Positions 18,331-26,497 of a stretch of 64,000 nt of DNA are shown piece by piece. The notes under the pieces are model-generated. The model searched no databases and was not told the DNA's origin. It saw only the letters and a program-made list of their open reading frames with translations. This stretch comes from CAYQNU01 sp964419055. GTDB lineage: Bacteria > Bacteroidota > Bacteroidia > Flavobacteriales_D > Parvicellaceae. Within the stretch, counting starts at the first letter, position 1; every line of letters begins with the position of its first letter. The stretch is from positions 1 through 64,000 of the forward strand of contig CAYQNU010000006.1 of the NCBI GenBank assembly GCA_964419055.1. The letters are read 5' to 3'. The translations under genes were made by a program, and so were the position numbers.

Positions 18331-19608
18331 ATGGAAATAACTGCAAATAATCCGCAATTAAAATCTTGGATAAACGTTCCTGCTAACAGCGATTTTCCTA
18401 TTCAAAATTTACCTTTCGGTATTTTTTCGGATTCGATTTCATCGACCAAAAGAGTTGGGGTAGCCCTAGGGGATAAGATTATTGATGTATATCAGTTATT
18501 TGAATTAGGTTATTTAAGTGAAACACCTTTTGTAGGAGGTGATTTTGAATGTGATTATCTCAATAATATGATGCTTAAAGGCAAATTGGCCACACGCCAA
18601 TTGCGCAATAGAATAGCTGAGTTATTTGATGTTAATAATCAAACCTTACAAGCCAATACCAGTCACCTTCAAGAAATACTTTTTGAACAATCAGCTTGTG
18701 AAATGCATTTGCCGGTTAAAATAGGTGATTATACTGATTTTTATTCTAGTGAGCAACATGCTTACAATGTAGGTTGTATGTTCAGAGATCCCAATAATGC
18801 ATTATTACCCAATTGGAAACATATTCCTGTTGGATACCACGGAAGAGCTTCTTCCATTGTGATTTCTGGAACACCCATTCATCGACCAAAAGGGCAGCAA
18901 CTGCCTGTGCCGGGTGAACCACCTGTATTTGGACCATGTAAATTGTTGGATTTTGAGTTGGAAGTAGCTTTTGTTACTTTTCAAGGAAAACCAATGGGAC
19001 AAAGCATTACAACGGCTGAGGCAGAAGACTATATTTTTGGAATGTGTTTGTTCAACGATTGGAGTGCACGCGACATTCAATCGTGGGAATATGTCCCACT
19101 AGGGCCCTTTTTAGCTAAGAATTTTGCCTCTTCCATTTCCGCTTGGATTGTTACGTTGGATGCATTAGGACCATTTAGAACAGCAGGAAGCATTCAAGAA
19201 CCAAAAGTATTGCCTTATTTAGAATTTAAAGGTGATAAAAACATTGACATCAACTTAGAGGTGGAGTTAAAAATTGACGAAAAAACTTCAAAAGTTATCT
19301 CACGAAGCAATTACAAGTATATGTATTGGAATATGAACCAACAATTAGCGCATCATACTATTAATGGTTGCAACATTAATTGCGGTGATATGATGGCTTC
19401 AGGTACTATTTCGGGCAATGACGAAAGCGCTTATGGTTCTATGTTAGAAATTTCTTGGAAAGGAACACGACCTATTTCATTCTCTAACGGTATGGAGCGA
19501 AAATTCATAGCTGATGGCGATACCATCATCATGCGCGGTCATGCGGAGAAGAATGGTGTAAGAGTAGGATTTGGTGAGGTGAGTAGCAAGGTGTTGCCGA
19601 CATTATAG
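18331..19608 (+). CDS. fahA: Fumarylacetoacetase
   Basis: 425 residues. It hydrolyses fumarylacetoacetate to fumarate and acetoacetate, the last step of tyrosine/homogentisate breakdown. The N-terminal SH3-like domain (about 1-115) begins with LKSWINVPANSDFPIQNLPFG. The catalytic FAH domain has DFYSSEQHAYNVG, YHGRASSIVISGTPIHRPKG and the metal site acidic residues in LLDFELEVAF and FNDWSARDIQ. Start is ATG at 18331. No other homogentisate-pathway gene is next to it. Confidence 0.96.
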   Translation: MEITANNPQLKSWINVPANSDFPIQNLPFGIFSDSISSTKRVGVALGDKIIDVYQLFELGYLSETPFVGGDFECDYLNNMMLKGKLATRQLRNRIAELFDVNNQTLQANTSHLQEILFEQSACEMHLPVKIGDYTDFYSSEQHAYNVGCMFRDPNNALLPNWKHIPVGYHGRASSIVISGTPIHRPKGQQLPVPGEPPVFGPCKLLDFELEVAFVTFQGKPMGQSITTAEAEDYIFGMCLFNDWSARDIQSWEYVPLGPFLAKNFASSISAWIVTLDALGPFRTAGSIQEPKVLPYLEFKGDKNIDINLEVELKIDEKTSKVISRSNYKYMYWNMNQQLAHHTINGCNINCGDMMASGTISGNDESAYGSMLEISWKGTRPISFSNGMERKFIADGDTIIMRGHAEKNGVRVGFGEVSSKVLPTL

Positions 19609-19705
19609 CATTTCAGATACATTTTTGTTGAGATTTTTTAGATTTCCTAAAATATATAGAACTGACTCTAGAGGTAAGTTTTATTGAAGTTTTTTAATGA
19701 ACGAG

Positions 19706-19902
19706 TTTTCAGACCACGAATTGGTCAAATAACTATAAAACTCAGTAAAGTAAGGGGATATACGACCCCTTTGGGGTCGAACCTTTTCCAGTATTCGATG
19801 TTTTATAACTATATCATCCCTTCGGGATGTTGGTGATAAATGCAGATGAAATAACTTAGGTTAAAAAATAGTTTTTTATATCTTTGGTCAAATATCAAAG
19901 AG
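19706..19902 (+). repeat. REP-type three-hairpin repeat, copy A, with promoter-bearing arm
   Basis: Three palindromes in order: H1 GACCAC-GAA-TTGGTC (one mismatch), H2 CGACCCC-TTT-GGGGTCG, H3 CATCCC-TTC-GGGATG, each with a 3-base loop. A further 70 bases, shared only with copy C, end in TATCTTTGGTCAAATATCAA. TATCTTTG at 19879-19886 matches the -7 consensus. The copy lies 48 bp upstream of the transposase remnant. Nothing else is seen in the fahA-transposase gap (19609-19949). Confidence 0.85.
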
Positions 19903-19949
19903 TGAAATTTTAAATGCTAAAATAAATTAACGGATAATTAAAAAAATCA

Positions 19950-20420
19950 ATGATGGCAACAGGCACTTTTTCTCAGATTTATATTCAAATAGTTTTTGCA
20001 GTAAAGGGCAGACAAAATCTTATTCTTCCATCTTGGGAAGATGAGCTATATAAATATATAACAGGCATTGTTCAGAATAAAGGTCAAAAATTGATTGCCA
20101 TTAATGGTATGCCAGATCATGTACATATACTTATTGGAATGAAACCTGCTTGTTGTTAGTCAGATTTAGTCAGGGAAGTGAAGAAGTCATCTAATAGTTT
20201 TATCAAAGAAAAGAATTTTGTTAAAAGTAATTTTCAATGGCAAGAGGGTTTTGGAGCTTTTTCATACAGTCATTCCGCATTGAATAATGTAATTAAATAT
20301 ATAGATAATCAAAAAGAACATCATCGTAAAAAGACTTTCAAAGAGGAATATATAGATTTCCTAAAAGAATTTCAAGTGGATTACAAAGAGGAATATTTAT
20401 TTGAATGGATAGATGAGTAA
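19950..20420 (+). pseudogene. REP-associated tyrosine transposase (RAYT, IS200-like Y1 family), amber-interrupted
   Basis: A 157-codon frame with one in-frame TAG at 20157-20159. Before it: FSQIYIQIVFAVKGRQNLI and the HUH metal motif MPDHVHILIG. After it: SDLVREVKKSSNSFI, FQWQEGFGAFSYSHSALN and the catalytic tyrosine motif VIKYIDNQKEHH. Both halves are in the same frame, so a single substitution (probably a Leu codon to TAG) explains the break. Family members nick and rejoin REP hairpins as single strands. Copies A and B of the repeat flank it closely (B starts 2 bp after the stop), as expected for a RAYT and its targets. Readthrough or a two-piece protein cannot be excluded. Confidence 0.85.
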
Positions 20421-20421
20421 A

Positions 20422-20548
20422 GTTTTCAGACCACGAAGTGGTCATATAGCTATAAAACGAAGTAAAGATAATGAATATACGACCCCTTCGGGGTCGAACC
20501 TTTTCTATTATTAAGATGTTTTATAGCTAAATCATCCCTTCGGGATGA
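20422..20548 (+). repeat. REP-type three-hairpin repeat, copy B
   Basis: The same order as copy A: H1 GACCAC-GAA-GTGGTC (perfect), H2 CGACCCC-TTC-GGGGTCG, H3 CATCCC-TTC-GGGATG. It lacks the promoter-bearing arm of A and C. It lies directly downstream of the transposase stop. A spurious ATG at 20545 lies in its last bases. Confidence 0.85.
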
Positions 20549-20715
20549 AAATTACAAAAAACTTTCATTATTTTAATGTTTGTTGCTTTGATTATGAAAT
20601 CAATAGTATTATATTAGTTATTTTTCTATATTTGTTATACCAAATTAAAAGACTCATTTCATTGAATGATGTTTTTATTTTGGAGCACTATATAAATAAG
20701 GTCTTTTTTGATAAT

Positions 20716-21402
20716 ATGAAAATTGTATACATTTTTATTGTGTTTGTGGTAACTTCTTGTGCTAATTATGAGATAGAAACAATGGTGGATGCGAGTGTTC
20801 AACTTTCAAAAGGATTGACTCTTAAAGGAGAGAGTGTTCATTTAGTTTATACTAACAACAACGTTCCGAAATTAGAGTATTCAGGATTATATGTAGGAAA
20901 AAACATCTATGTCCAAAACCCTTTTAAAGGAAATGGACTAGGCTTTTGCATTGATAGTGTTATTATTAACGACACGCTAAAACGTTTTGAAGGATTTAAT
21001 AGTACTGCTATTGAGATTGATTTAAATATGTTTGAGAAATGTAAAGATTCAATATCAATAAAAATATATCATTCTAAAGATTGTTTACCAAGGATATTGA
21101 ACCCAGAAATAATATCACCAAAAATTACTACCGAATTTGAATCGATTTTAATAGACTCTACAGGGGTATTAACCTGGACAACTATTAATGAGTCTTGGAA
21201 AGGACAGTTTAATATTCAAAAGCTAAAGGATAGCACTTGGTTAAAAGTTAAATCTATTGAGTCTTTGGGAGGAGAATGCTTTCGTGAAAATAAGTATTCA
21301 GTAACTATTCAATTATCAAAAGGTGAAAATTCATTTAGAGTGATGAAGTCTGTTGGTTATCAAAAAGTATTTTCAGATACTGTAACCATCTTAAAGCAAT
21401 AG
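20716..21402 (+). CDS. Putative lipoprotein of unknown function
   Basis: 228 residues from ATG 20716. The N-terminus MKIVYIFIVFVVTSCANYE is a lipoprotein signal with lipobox VTSC (Cys15). The rest is beta-rich with no family I recognise; a phrase such as LTWTTINESWKGQFNIQ suggests a fibronectin-like sandwich in the C-terminal half. A longer frame from 20545 adds 57 residues but starts inside REP copy B and lacks an export signal, so it was rejected. TATATTTG at 20627-20634 is a possible -7 element. It is the first of several exported proteins in the REP islet. Confidence 0.7.
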   Translation: MKIVYIFIVFVVTSCANYEIETMVDASVQLSKGLTLKGESVHLVYTNNNVPKLEYSGLYVGKNIYVQNPFKGNGLGFCIDSVIINDTLKRFEGFNSTAIEIDLNMFEKCKDSISIKIYHSKDCLPRILNPEIISPKITTEFESILIDSTGVLTWTTINESWKGQFNIQKLKDSTWLKVKSIESLGGECFRENKYSVTIQLSKGENSFRVMKSVGYQKVFSDTVTILKQ

Positions 21403-21466
21403 AATATGAAAAGGGACAAATTTGGTTTTATATGACCAATTTAAAATAAAATAAACAACCAAAATA

Positions 21467-21850
21467 GTGAAATACTTCAATATAAATATACTGGTTGTAA
21501 CTGTTGTTATGGTCTTTTTTCAGAGAGTACTTGCTCAAGATTATTCCATTTTAATGATGAATCCTGTAATTAACAATGATGGGGTGTTAATAAATGATAC
21601 AAGTTTTAATCGAACAAAATACAATTATATATTAACCGATGATAAGGAGAATGTAATAGCTTTTGGAAATATTGACAAAAAGAAAATGATTCCAAATGGT
21701 CAATGGGTTTACTTTTATAATGGAAAAATAGCCGTAAATGGAAGATATAAAAACGGAAAACAAGTAGGGAAATGGAAATATCCTTCTGGAAATCATCCGA
21801 AATATAAAAAGGGTAAAGCGCATAAAATTAATACAATAGGTGGGTTTTAA
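21467..21850 (+). CDS. Small exported MORN-repeat protein
   Basis: 127 residues from GTG 21467. A signal peptide (KYFNINILVVTVVMVFFQRVLA, cut before QDYS) is followed by a short polar part. The C-terminal half carries MORN_2/YwqK-like repeats: IPNGQWVYFYNGKIAVNGRY and KNGKQVGKWKYPSG. Exported MORN-type proteins are common in Bacteroidota but of unknown role. It lies 64 bp after the lipoprotein and 31 bp before the next exported gene, so they may be co-transcribed. It is short for the family and may be a single-domain form. Confidence 0.72.
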   Translation: MKYFNINILVVTVVMVFFQRVLAQDYSILMMNPVINNDGVLINDTSFNRTKYNYILTDDKENVIAFGNIDKKKMIPNGQWVYFYNGKIAVNGRYKNGKQVGKWKYPSGNHPKYKKGKAHKINTIGGF

Positions 21851-21881
21851 GCTTGCTTTTTATTAAAGAAACCAATCAAAC

Positions 21882-22457
21882 ATGAAGTTCATTTTGTCAA
21901 TTTTATTAATTTTGAGTATTTCTGTCAACAATTATGCTAAAAAAATACACTATCCATTAGAAGTAGTGGCAAGTATGGCAGATTTAATTGTGTATGGAGA
22001 GATTGAAACCATTGGTAAAAGTTCGTATGAATTAAAAATTCAGGAAACGATAAAAGGACAAGTATTTGATGTAATAAAAGTTCAAATGTTCGAGGAGTGG
22101 GTCTGTGATGTTAGAGCAAAAAAGCCAGAAATAGGAGATAAGCTGGTTCTTTTTCTTTCAAAAGAGAATGGAAAATATGAAATCATAAATGGCAGTACTG
22201 GAGAAATGTTAGTTGAAAATGGTATTGTGATAGGGCTGTTTGAGGAAAATAAACCAACTGTTAATGAATTTACAAAAGCACTTAGAGCTTTCACTTTATC
22301 TTACAAACTAAAAAGTAATGAGTATAATTCTTTCAATGAAACGGTCTTTGTACAGTTAAAATTAGACCATGAAATCAATATTTTGGCTCAAGAATCAGAG
22401 TTGACAAATTGGTTTTTTGAAAGCATTAAGAAGTACAAAATTGAAAAAGAAAGGTAA
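21882..22457 (+). CDS. Exported protein of unknown function
   Basis: 191 residues from ATG 21882 with a signal peptide (KFILSILLILSISVNNYA). The mature part begins with the pattern VVASMADLIVYGEIETIGKSSYELKIQETIKGQ, then PEIGDKLVLFLSKENGKYEI. This layout (a secreted beta-barrel-like domain with a 'GDKLVLFL' strand) recurs in Bacteroidota hypothetical proteins; no activity is known to me. One Cys pair is absent (single Cys near residue 74). It is the last gene before REP copy C. Confidence 0.65.
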   Translation: MKFILSILLILSISVNNYAKKIHYPLEVVASMADLIVYGEIETIGKSSYELKIQETIKGQVFDVIKVQMFEEWVCDVRAKKPEIGDKLVLFLSKENGKYEIINGSTGEMLVENGIVIGLFEENKPTVNEFTKALRAFTLSYKLKSNEYNSFNETVFVQLKLDHEINILAQESELTNWFFESIKKYKIEKER

Positions 22458-22489
22458 TATTGAGAAAATAATATTTAGAAATAGCTATA

Positions 22490-22681
22490 TTTCAGACCAC
22501 GAAGTGGTCAAATAGCTATAAACTCAGTAAAGTAGAAGTATATACGACCCCGAAGGGGTCGTACTCTTTCTCAGATAAGATGTTTTATAGCTATGTCATC
22601 CCTTTGGGATGTTGGTGAAGAAATGCAGATGAAATAACTTAGTTGAAAAAATTGTTTTTTATATCTTTGGTCAAATATCAA
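22490..22681 (+). repeat. REP-type three-hairpin repeat, copy C, with promoter-bearing arm
   Basis: H1 GACCAC-GAA-GTGGTC, H2 CGACCCC-GAA-GGGGTCG, H3 CATCCC-TTT-GGGATG. The downstream arm is nearly identical to that of copy A (shared ATGCAGATGAAATAACTTAG and TTTTTTATATCTTTGGTCAA). TATCTTTG at 22662-22669 lies 15 bp before the ATG of the next gene, so the repeat appears to supply its promoter. The rest of the 22458-22684 gap is this element. Confidence 0.85.
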
Positions 22682-22684
22682 ATT

Positions 22685-23239
22685 ATGAAATATTTAATTA
22701 TAATCTCAGCTAACTTTTTCCTTTTCTTTTGCTACGGCCAAAATAAAGTAGACACATTATTTTTAAACAAATCAGAGTGCGGTGTTAAATTAAAAAAGTA
22801 TATGTATCATTTTATACCTTTTCATTCTCCTAGAGGCTTTTCTTATTCTATAAAGACTAAACAAGATTCTTTAATTTTTGTTAGTTTAGAGTTAGAAGAA
22901 ATCGAAAGTTTGTATTTAATAATTAATAATAAAAGGGGAAACCTTATTTTTGAAGGGCCTTTACATTATGGACTTATTGAAGGAAATGTTAAGTACTATT
23001 ATAATAACGGTAAGATTAAATCAGAAGGTAAATATGGTTATAATACAGGTGAGAATGTAATAGATTGGATAGATGCGCCTTATGAAATTGGAAAATGGCA
23101 ATTTTACAGTAGAAATGGCAATGTTTTTAAAGAAGAAATATATTATACTTTAGCTGATACAGAAATAAGTGATAATAGAATACATTTTTATAGACAAAAA
23201 AAACAATATATATTGGAAGAAAAAAGAAAGAAAATATAA
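22685..23239 (+). CDS. Exported MORN-repeat protein
   Basis: 184 residues from ATG 22685: a signal peptide (KYLIIISANFFLFFCYG, cut before QNKV), then a beta-rich region. MORN_2-type repeats follow at about residues 95-160 (HYGLIEGNVKYYYNNGKIKSEGKY and IGKWQFYSRNGNVFKEEIYY). An in-frame TTG at 22643 would put 14 extra residues before the signal peptide and lies upstream of the -7 element, so it was rejected. The gene is bracketed by REP copies C and D, with the same layout and similar size as the transposase between copies A and B. Function unknown. Confidence 0.72.
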   Translation: MKYLIIISANFFLFFCYGQNKVDTLFLNKSECGVKLKKYMYHFIPFHSPRGFSYSIKTKQDSLIFVSLELEEIESLYLIINNKRGNLIFEGPLHYGLIEGNVKYYYNNGKIKSEGKYGYNTGENVIDWIDAPYEIGKWQFYSRNGNVFKEEIYYTLADTEISDNRIHFYRQKKQYILEEKRKKI

Positions 23240-23309
23240 TACAACTTGATTATGGAGTAATCCTGATAAAGCAATAACAGTCAATCTGTATTATAAATGG
23301 AGAATTTAC

Positions 23310-23400
23310 AGAAGTAAAGATAATGAATATACGACCCCTTAGGGGTCGAACCCTTTCTCAGATAAGATGTTTTATAGCTATATCATCCCTTCGGGATGTA
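23310..23400 (+). repeat. REP-type repeat, copy D, lacking hairpin 1
   Basis: This copy keeps GAAGTAAAGATAATGAATAT (close to copy B), H2 CGACCCC-TTA-GGGGTCG and H3 CATCCC-TTC-GGGATG but has lost H1. It has the same orientation as the other three. The surrounding 383-bp gap (23240-23622) before the RelA/SpoT gene holds nothing else I can name. Confidence 0.8.
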
Positions 23401-23622
23401 AATGTCTCTGATGTCTTTAGTAATCTCAAAAATTTCAAGGACAAACATGTGCGATAGTAAGTAAAGGTACCAAAACAATAACCACTCCATCAACAACCCA
23501 CACTTAATTAAAAAGTGCATCTTAATTTACAGTTGTCTTTAAAATTCTCTAAATTTACGTATTGATTTAAGAGTAGTAAAAATTTGCCTTAAATTTAATT
23601 AATATTTAGCCAGAATTTATTT

Positions 23623-25821
23623 ATGGAAATCGATCACGAAAAAGAGAAGAAGGATATTCTCCACGCCTACAAAGACTTATTAAAGTCCATCAAGGCAAAG
23701 ATGGATAAAGAAGATAAGGAGTTGGTGCATAAAGCGTTTGAGTTGGCCGTGGAGTCACACAAAAATATGCGGAGAAAATCGGGCGAACCGTATATTTTTC
23801 ACCCCATTGCCGTAGCTAAAATTTGTGCTGAGGAAATTGGACTAGGTGCAACTTCTGTTGCTTGTGCGTTATTACACGATACTGTTGAAGATACCGACTT
23901 ATCGCTAGACGATATCGAATCCATGTTTAACCTTAAATGTCGAAACATCATAGATGGTTTAACGAAGTTATCGGGAGTTTTTGATCTCAATACCTCTTCT
24001 CAGGCAGAGAATTTTAGAAAAATGTTACTTACCATTCCTGAGGATATTCGAGTAATCTTAATAAAAATTGCAGACCGTTTGCACAATATGCGAACACTCG
24101 ATTCCATGCGTGATGATAAACAGCTGAAAATTGCTTCTGAAACCGCTTTTTTATATGCTCCTTTAGCTCATCGATTGGGTTTATATACCATAAAGTCTGA
24201 ATTGGACGATTTAGCATTGAAGTATACGCATCCTGATGAATACAAGGACATTGAGTTTAAATTAGAAAAAAACAAAGAGGTAAGGGAGCGTTTTATTCAA
24301 ATGTTTTCGGCTCCAATTGTAGAAGCGTTAAACAAACAAAACCTAAAATATACCATCAAGGGACGTCCAAAGTCTATATATTCTATGTGGAACAAAATCC
24401 ACAACAAAGGGGTTAAATTTGAAGAAATATTTGATGTTTTTGCCATTCGCATCATCATTGATACCGAGCCTGAGAATGAAAAAGCGGAATGTTGGAAAAC
24501 CTATTCCATTGTGACAGATTTTTACAAACCCAATCCTGAAAGGTTGAGAGATTGGATTTCACATCCCAAACAAAATGGATATGAGTCACTTCATACTACC
24601 GTGATGTCGCCAACTGGTAAATGGGTAGAAGTGCAAATCAGAAGTAAGCGAATGGATGAAATTGCTGAAAAGGGATTAGCTGCACATTGGAAATATAAAG
24701 AAAATGATGATAAAGCTTCTGGTTTTGATAAGTGGATTGGTCAAATTAGAGAAATGATCGAAAGTCAGGACGTCAATGCGTTTGATTTTGTTGACGACTT
24801 TAAAATGAATCTTTTTGCTGAGGAAATTTTTGTTTTTACACCAAAGGGAGAACTAAAAAACTTGCCATCTAATGCCACTGCTTTGGATTTTGCTTTTGAA
24901 ATACATACCGAAATAGGCGCCAAATGTATCGGAGCAAAGGTCAATCAAAAATTAGTCCCCTTAAGCCATCGTTTGCACAGTGGTGATCAAATAGAAATCA
25001 TCACGTCAAACAAGCAAACACCTAAGGAAGATTGGCTCAATTATGTGGTGACAGGTAAAGCCCGTGCAAAAATTAAGTCGGCATTAAAAGATGAAGAACG
25101 TAAAATAGCGGATGATGGTAGAGAGATTTTAAGTAGAAAATTGGCCAGTTTCAAAGTCGATTTTGATGAAGACAACATCACAGAATTATTGAAACTCTAT
25201 AATATTGCTGAGCACACTCAATTGTTTGTTCAAATTGCTCACGATAAATTGGATTTGAAGAAAATAAAGTCCATTATTCAAAAAGGAGGCAGATTAAAGC
25301 ACAGTTCGATCACCAAAACCATTAAAGAATCTTTTGAAGCCCTTTACAATAAAGTTACGGGCAAAAAGGAGGAATTGGTTATTGGAGATGCCTCTACTAA
25401 AATGGATTATACCTTAGCACAATGTTGTACACCTGTTCCGGGCGATAAAATATTCGGTTTTATTACCATCAACGAAGGTATTAAGGTTCATAGAACCAAT
25501 TGCCCTAATGCCAAACAAATGATGGCTAATTATGCCTATAGAGTAATCGGAGCCCGTTGGTCAAATCAAGAAAACGAATTTCTTACGGGGGTTAAGTTCT
25601 CTGGGATTGATAGTTTAGGTATTGTGCAGCAAATTACCACGGTGATTTCTGCTCAACAACATGTGAATATGAAATCCATTTCGTTTGATAGTAATGACGG
25701 GATTTTTGAAGGAAAGATTATGTTGTACATAACCAACACAAGTCATTTATTGTCGTTGATGAAAGACCTAAAAGAAGTTGAAGGAATTAAAGAGGTTGAC
25801 CGGATAGAACTAAATAGTTAA
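23623..25821 (+). CDS. Bifunctional (p)ppGpp synthetase/hydrolase, RelA/SpoT family
   Basis: 732 residues, full-length RSH enzyme. The hydrolase HD domain is complete (HPIAVAKIC, then ALLHDTVEDTDLS near 80-92, and KIADRLHNMRTL near 147-158). The synthetase domain has GRPKSIYSMWNKIHNKG (about 247), FDVFAIRIIID, and NGYESLHTTV (about 317) followed by WVEVQIRSKRMDEIAEKGLAAHWKYK. A TGS domain starts at about 399 and a C-terminal ACT domain spans 656-732, so it should make and degrade (p)ppGpp in response to starvation. It starts at ATG 23623. It stands alone, with over 200 bp of non-coding DNA on either side. Confidence 0.95.
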   Translation: MEIDHEKEKKDILHAYKDLLKSIKAKMDKEDKELVHKAFELAVESHKNMRRKSGEPYIFHPIAVAKICAEEIGLGATSVACALLHDTVEDTDLSLDDIESMFNLKCRNIIDGLTKLSGVFDLNTSSQAENFRKMLLTIPEDIRVILIKIADRLHNMRTLDSMRDDKQLKIASETAFLYAPLAHRLGLYTIKSELDDLALKYTHPDEYKDIEFKLEKNKEVRERFIQMFSAPIVEALNKQNLKYTIKGRPKSIYSMWNKIHNKGVKFEEIFDVFAIRIIIDTEPENEKAECWKTYSIVTDFYKPNPERLRDWISHPKQNGYESLHTTVMSPTGKWVEVQIRSKRMDEIAEKGLAAHWKYKENDDKASGFDKWIGQIREMIESQDVNAFDFVDDFKMNLFAEEIFVFTPKGELKNLPSNATALDFAFEIHTEIGAKCIGAKVNQKLVPLSHRLHSGDQIEIITSNKQTPKEDWLNYVVTGKARAKIKSALKDEERKIADDGREILSRKLASFKVDFDEDNITELLKLYNIAEHTQLFVQIAHDKLDLKKIKSIIQKGGRLKHSSITKTIKESFEALYNKVTGKKEELVIGDASTKMDYTLAQCCTPVPGDKIFGFITINEGIKVHRTNCPNAKQMMANYAYRVIGARWSNQENEFLTGVKFSGIDSLGIVQQITTVISAQQHVNMKSISFDSNDGIFEGKIMLYITNTSHLLSLMKDLKEVEGIKEVDRIELNS

Positions 25822-25997
25822 CTATGCAATAATTGATTAATTTACTGCGTATGGAAGGTCAAATTCACGCGACAATTATCAAATCTTGGTGATGTTCTTT
25901 GAAGTAAAATAATCTAACGTTAATCAATTGTTAAAAACCCCTTGATTTTATTGATATCTTACTGATGATTTGTTGAAATTGTTTTAAAGAGTAATCG

Positions 25998-26005
25998 TAC
26001 CTTTG
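25998..26005 (+). promoter_or_regulatory. -7 promoter element of the Fur-family gene
   Basis: TACCTTTG matches the TAnnTTTG consensus; a TTG 22 bp upstream (25973-25975) may be the -33 element. The ATG at 26039 follows after 33 bp. Nothing else is seen in the gap 25822-26038. Confidence 0.6.
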
Positions 26006-26038
26006 ACATTTAGTAATTACCTGATACCTTAATTGTGT

Positions 26039-26497
26039 ATGGAAAGTACCATTGGACAAGAAGTTAATGCCATGACCTTACAAGATAAGGTTAAAAATAT
26101 TTTTAATGATTTCCTTTCAATGAAAGGGCATCGAAAAACACCCGAACGTTTTGCAATCTTAGCAGAAATTTATGAAAACTCGGGTCATTTTGACATTGAA
26201 ACGTTGTATGTCAATATGAAAAATAAAAAATACCGTGTCAGCCGAGCTACTTTATACAATACCATGGAATTACTATTGGAATGCAACTTAGTAAGAAAGC
26301 ACCAATTTGGTCAAAACATTTCATTATTTGAAAGAAGCCACGAATCTCGTCAACACGATCATATTATACTAACAGATACAGAAGAGGTAATTGAATTTTG
26401 TGACCCAAGAGTCCAAATAATAAAAGCCACTTTGGAAGAAATGTTTAATTTGGATATTACCCATCATACTTTATATTTTTATGCAAAACGAAAATAA
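26039..26497 (+). CDS. Fur-family transcriptional regulator, atypical (no CxxC zinc site)
   Basis: 152 residues from ATG 26039; a TTG six bases upstream is less likely. The N-terminal winged helix contains MKGHRKTPERFAILAEIYE and the recognition helix YRVSRATLYNTMELLLECN. The dimerisation domain keeps RQHDHIILTDTEEVIEFCDPRV, in which the HDH metal-site residues are present. Where most Fur proteins have a CxxC structural-zinc pair, this one has TDTE. It may therefore lack the structural zinc. Regulon (iron, zinc or peroxide) cannot be assigned. It overlaps the STAS gene by 17 bp. Confidence 0.88.
   Translation: MESTIGQEVNAMTLQDKVKNIFNDFLSMKGHRKTPERFAILAEIYENSGHFDIETLYVNMKNKKYRVSRATLYNTMELLLECNLVRKHQFGQNISLFERSHESRQHDHIILTDTEEVIEFCDPRVQIIKATLEEMFNLDITHHTLYFYAKRK

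Noticed and set aside
20545..20715. Longer start for the lipoprotein gene
   Set aside because: The first codon lies in REP copy B and the extra 57 residues hide the lipobox signal peptide that begins at 20716.
21467..23239. MORN-type proteins as YwqK antitoxins of a toxin-antitoxin system
   Set aside because: They carry signal peptides and have no toxin partner; the YwqK label in databases reflects repeats only.
19706..23400. The four repeats as a CRISPR array
   Set aside because: Copies are 0.7-2 kb apart, separated by genes, consist of three different hairpins and have no uniform spacers or cas genes.
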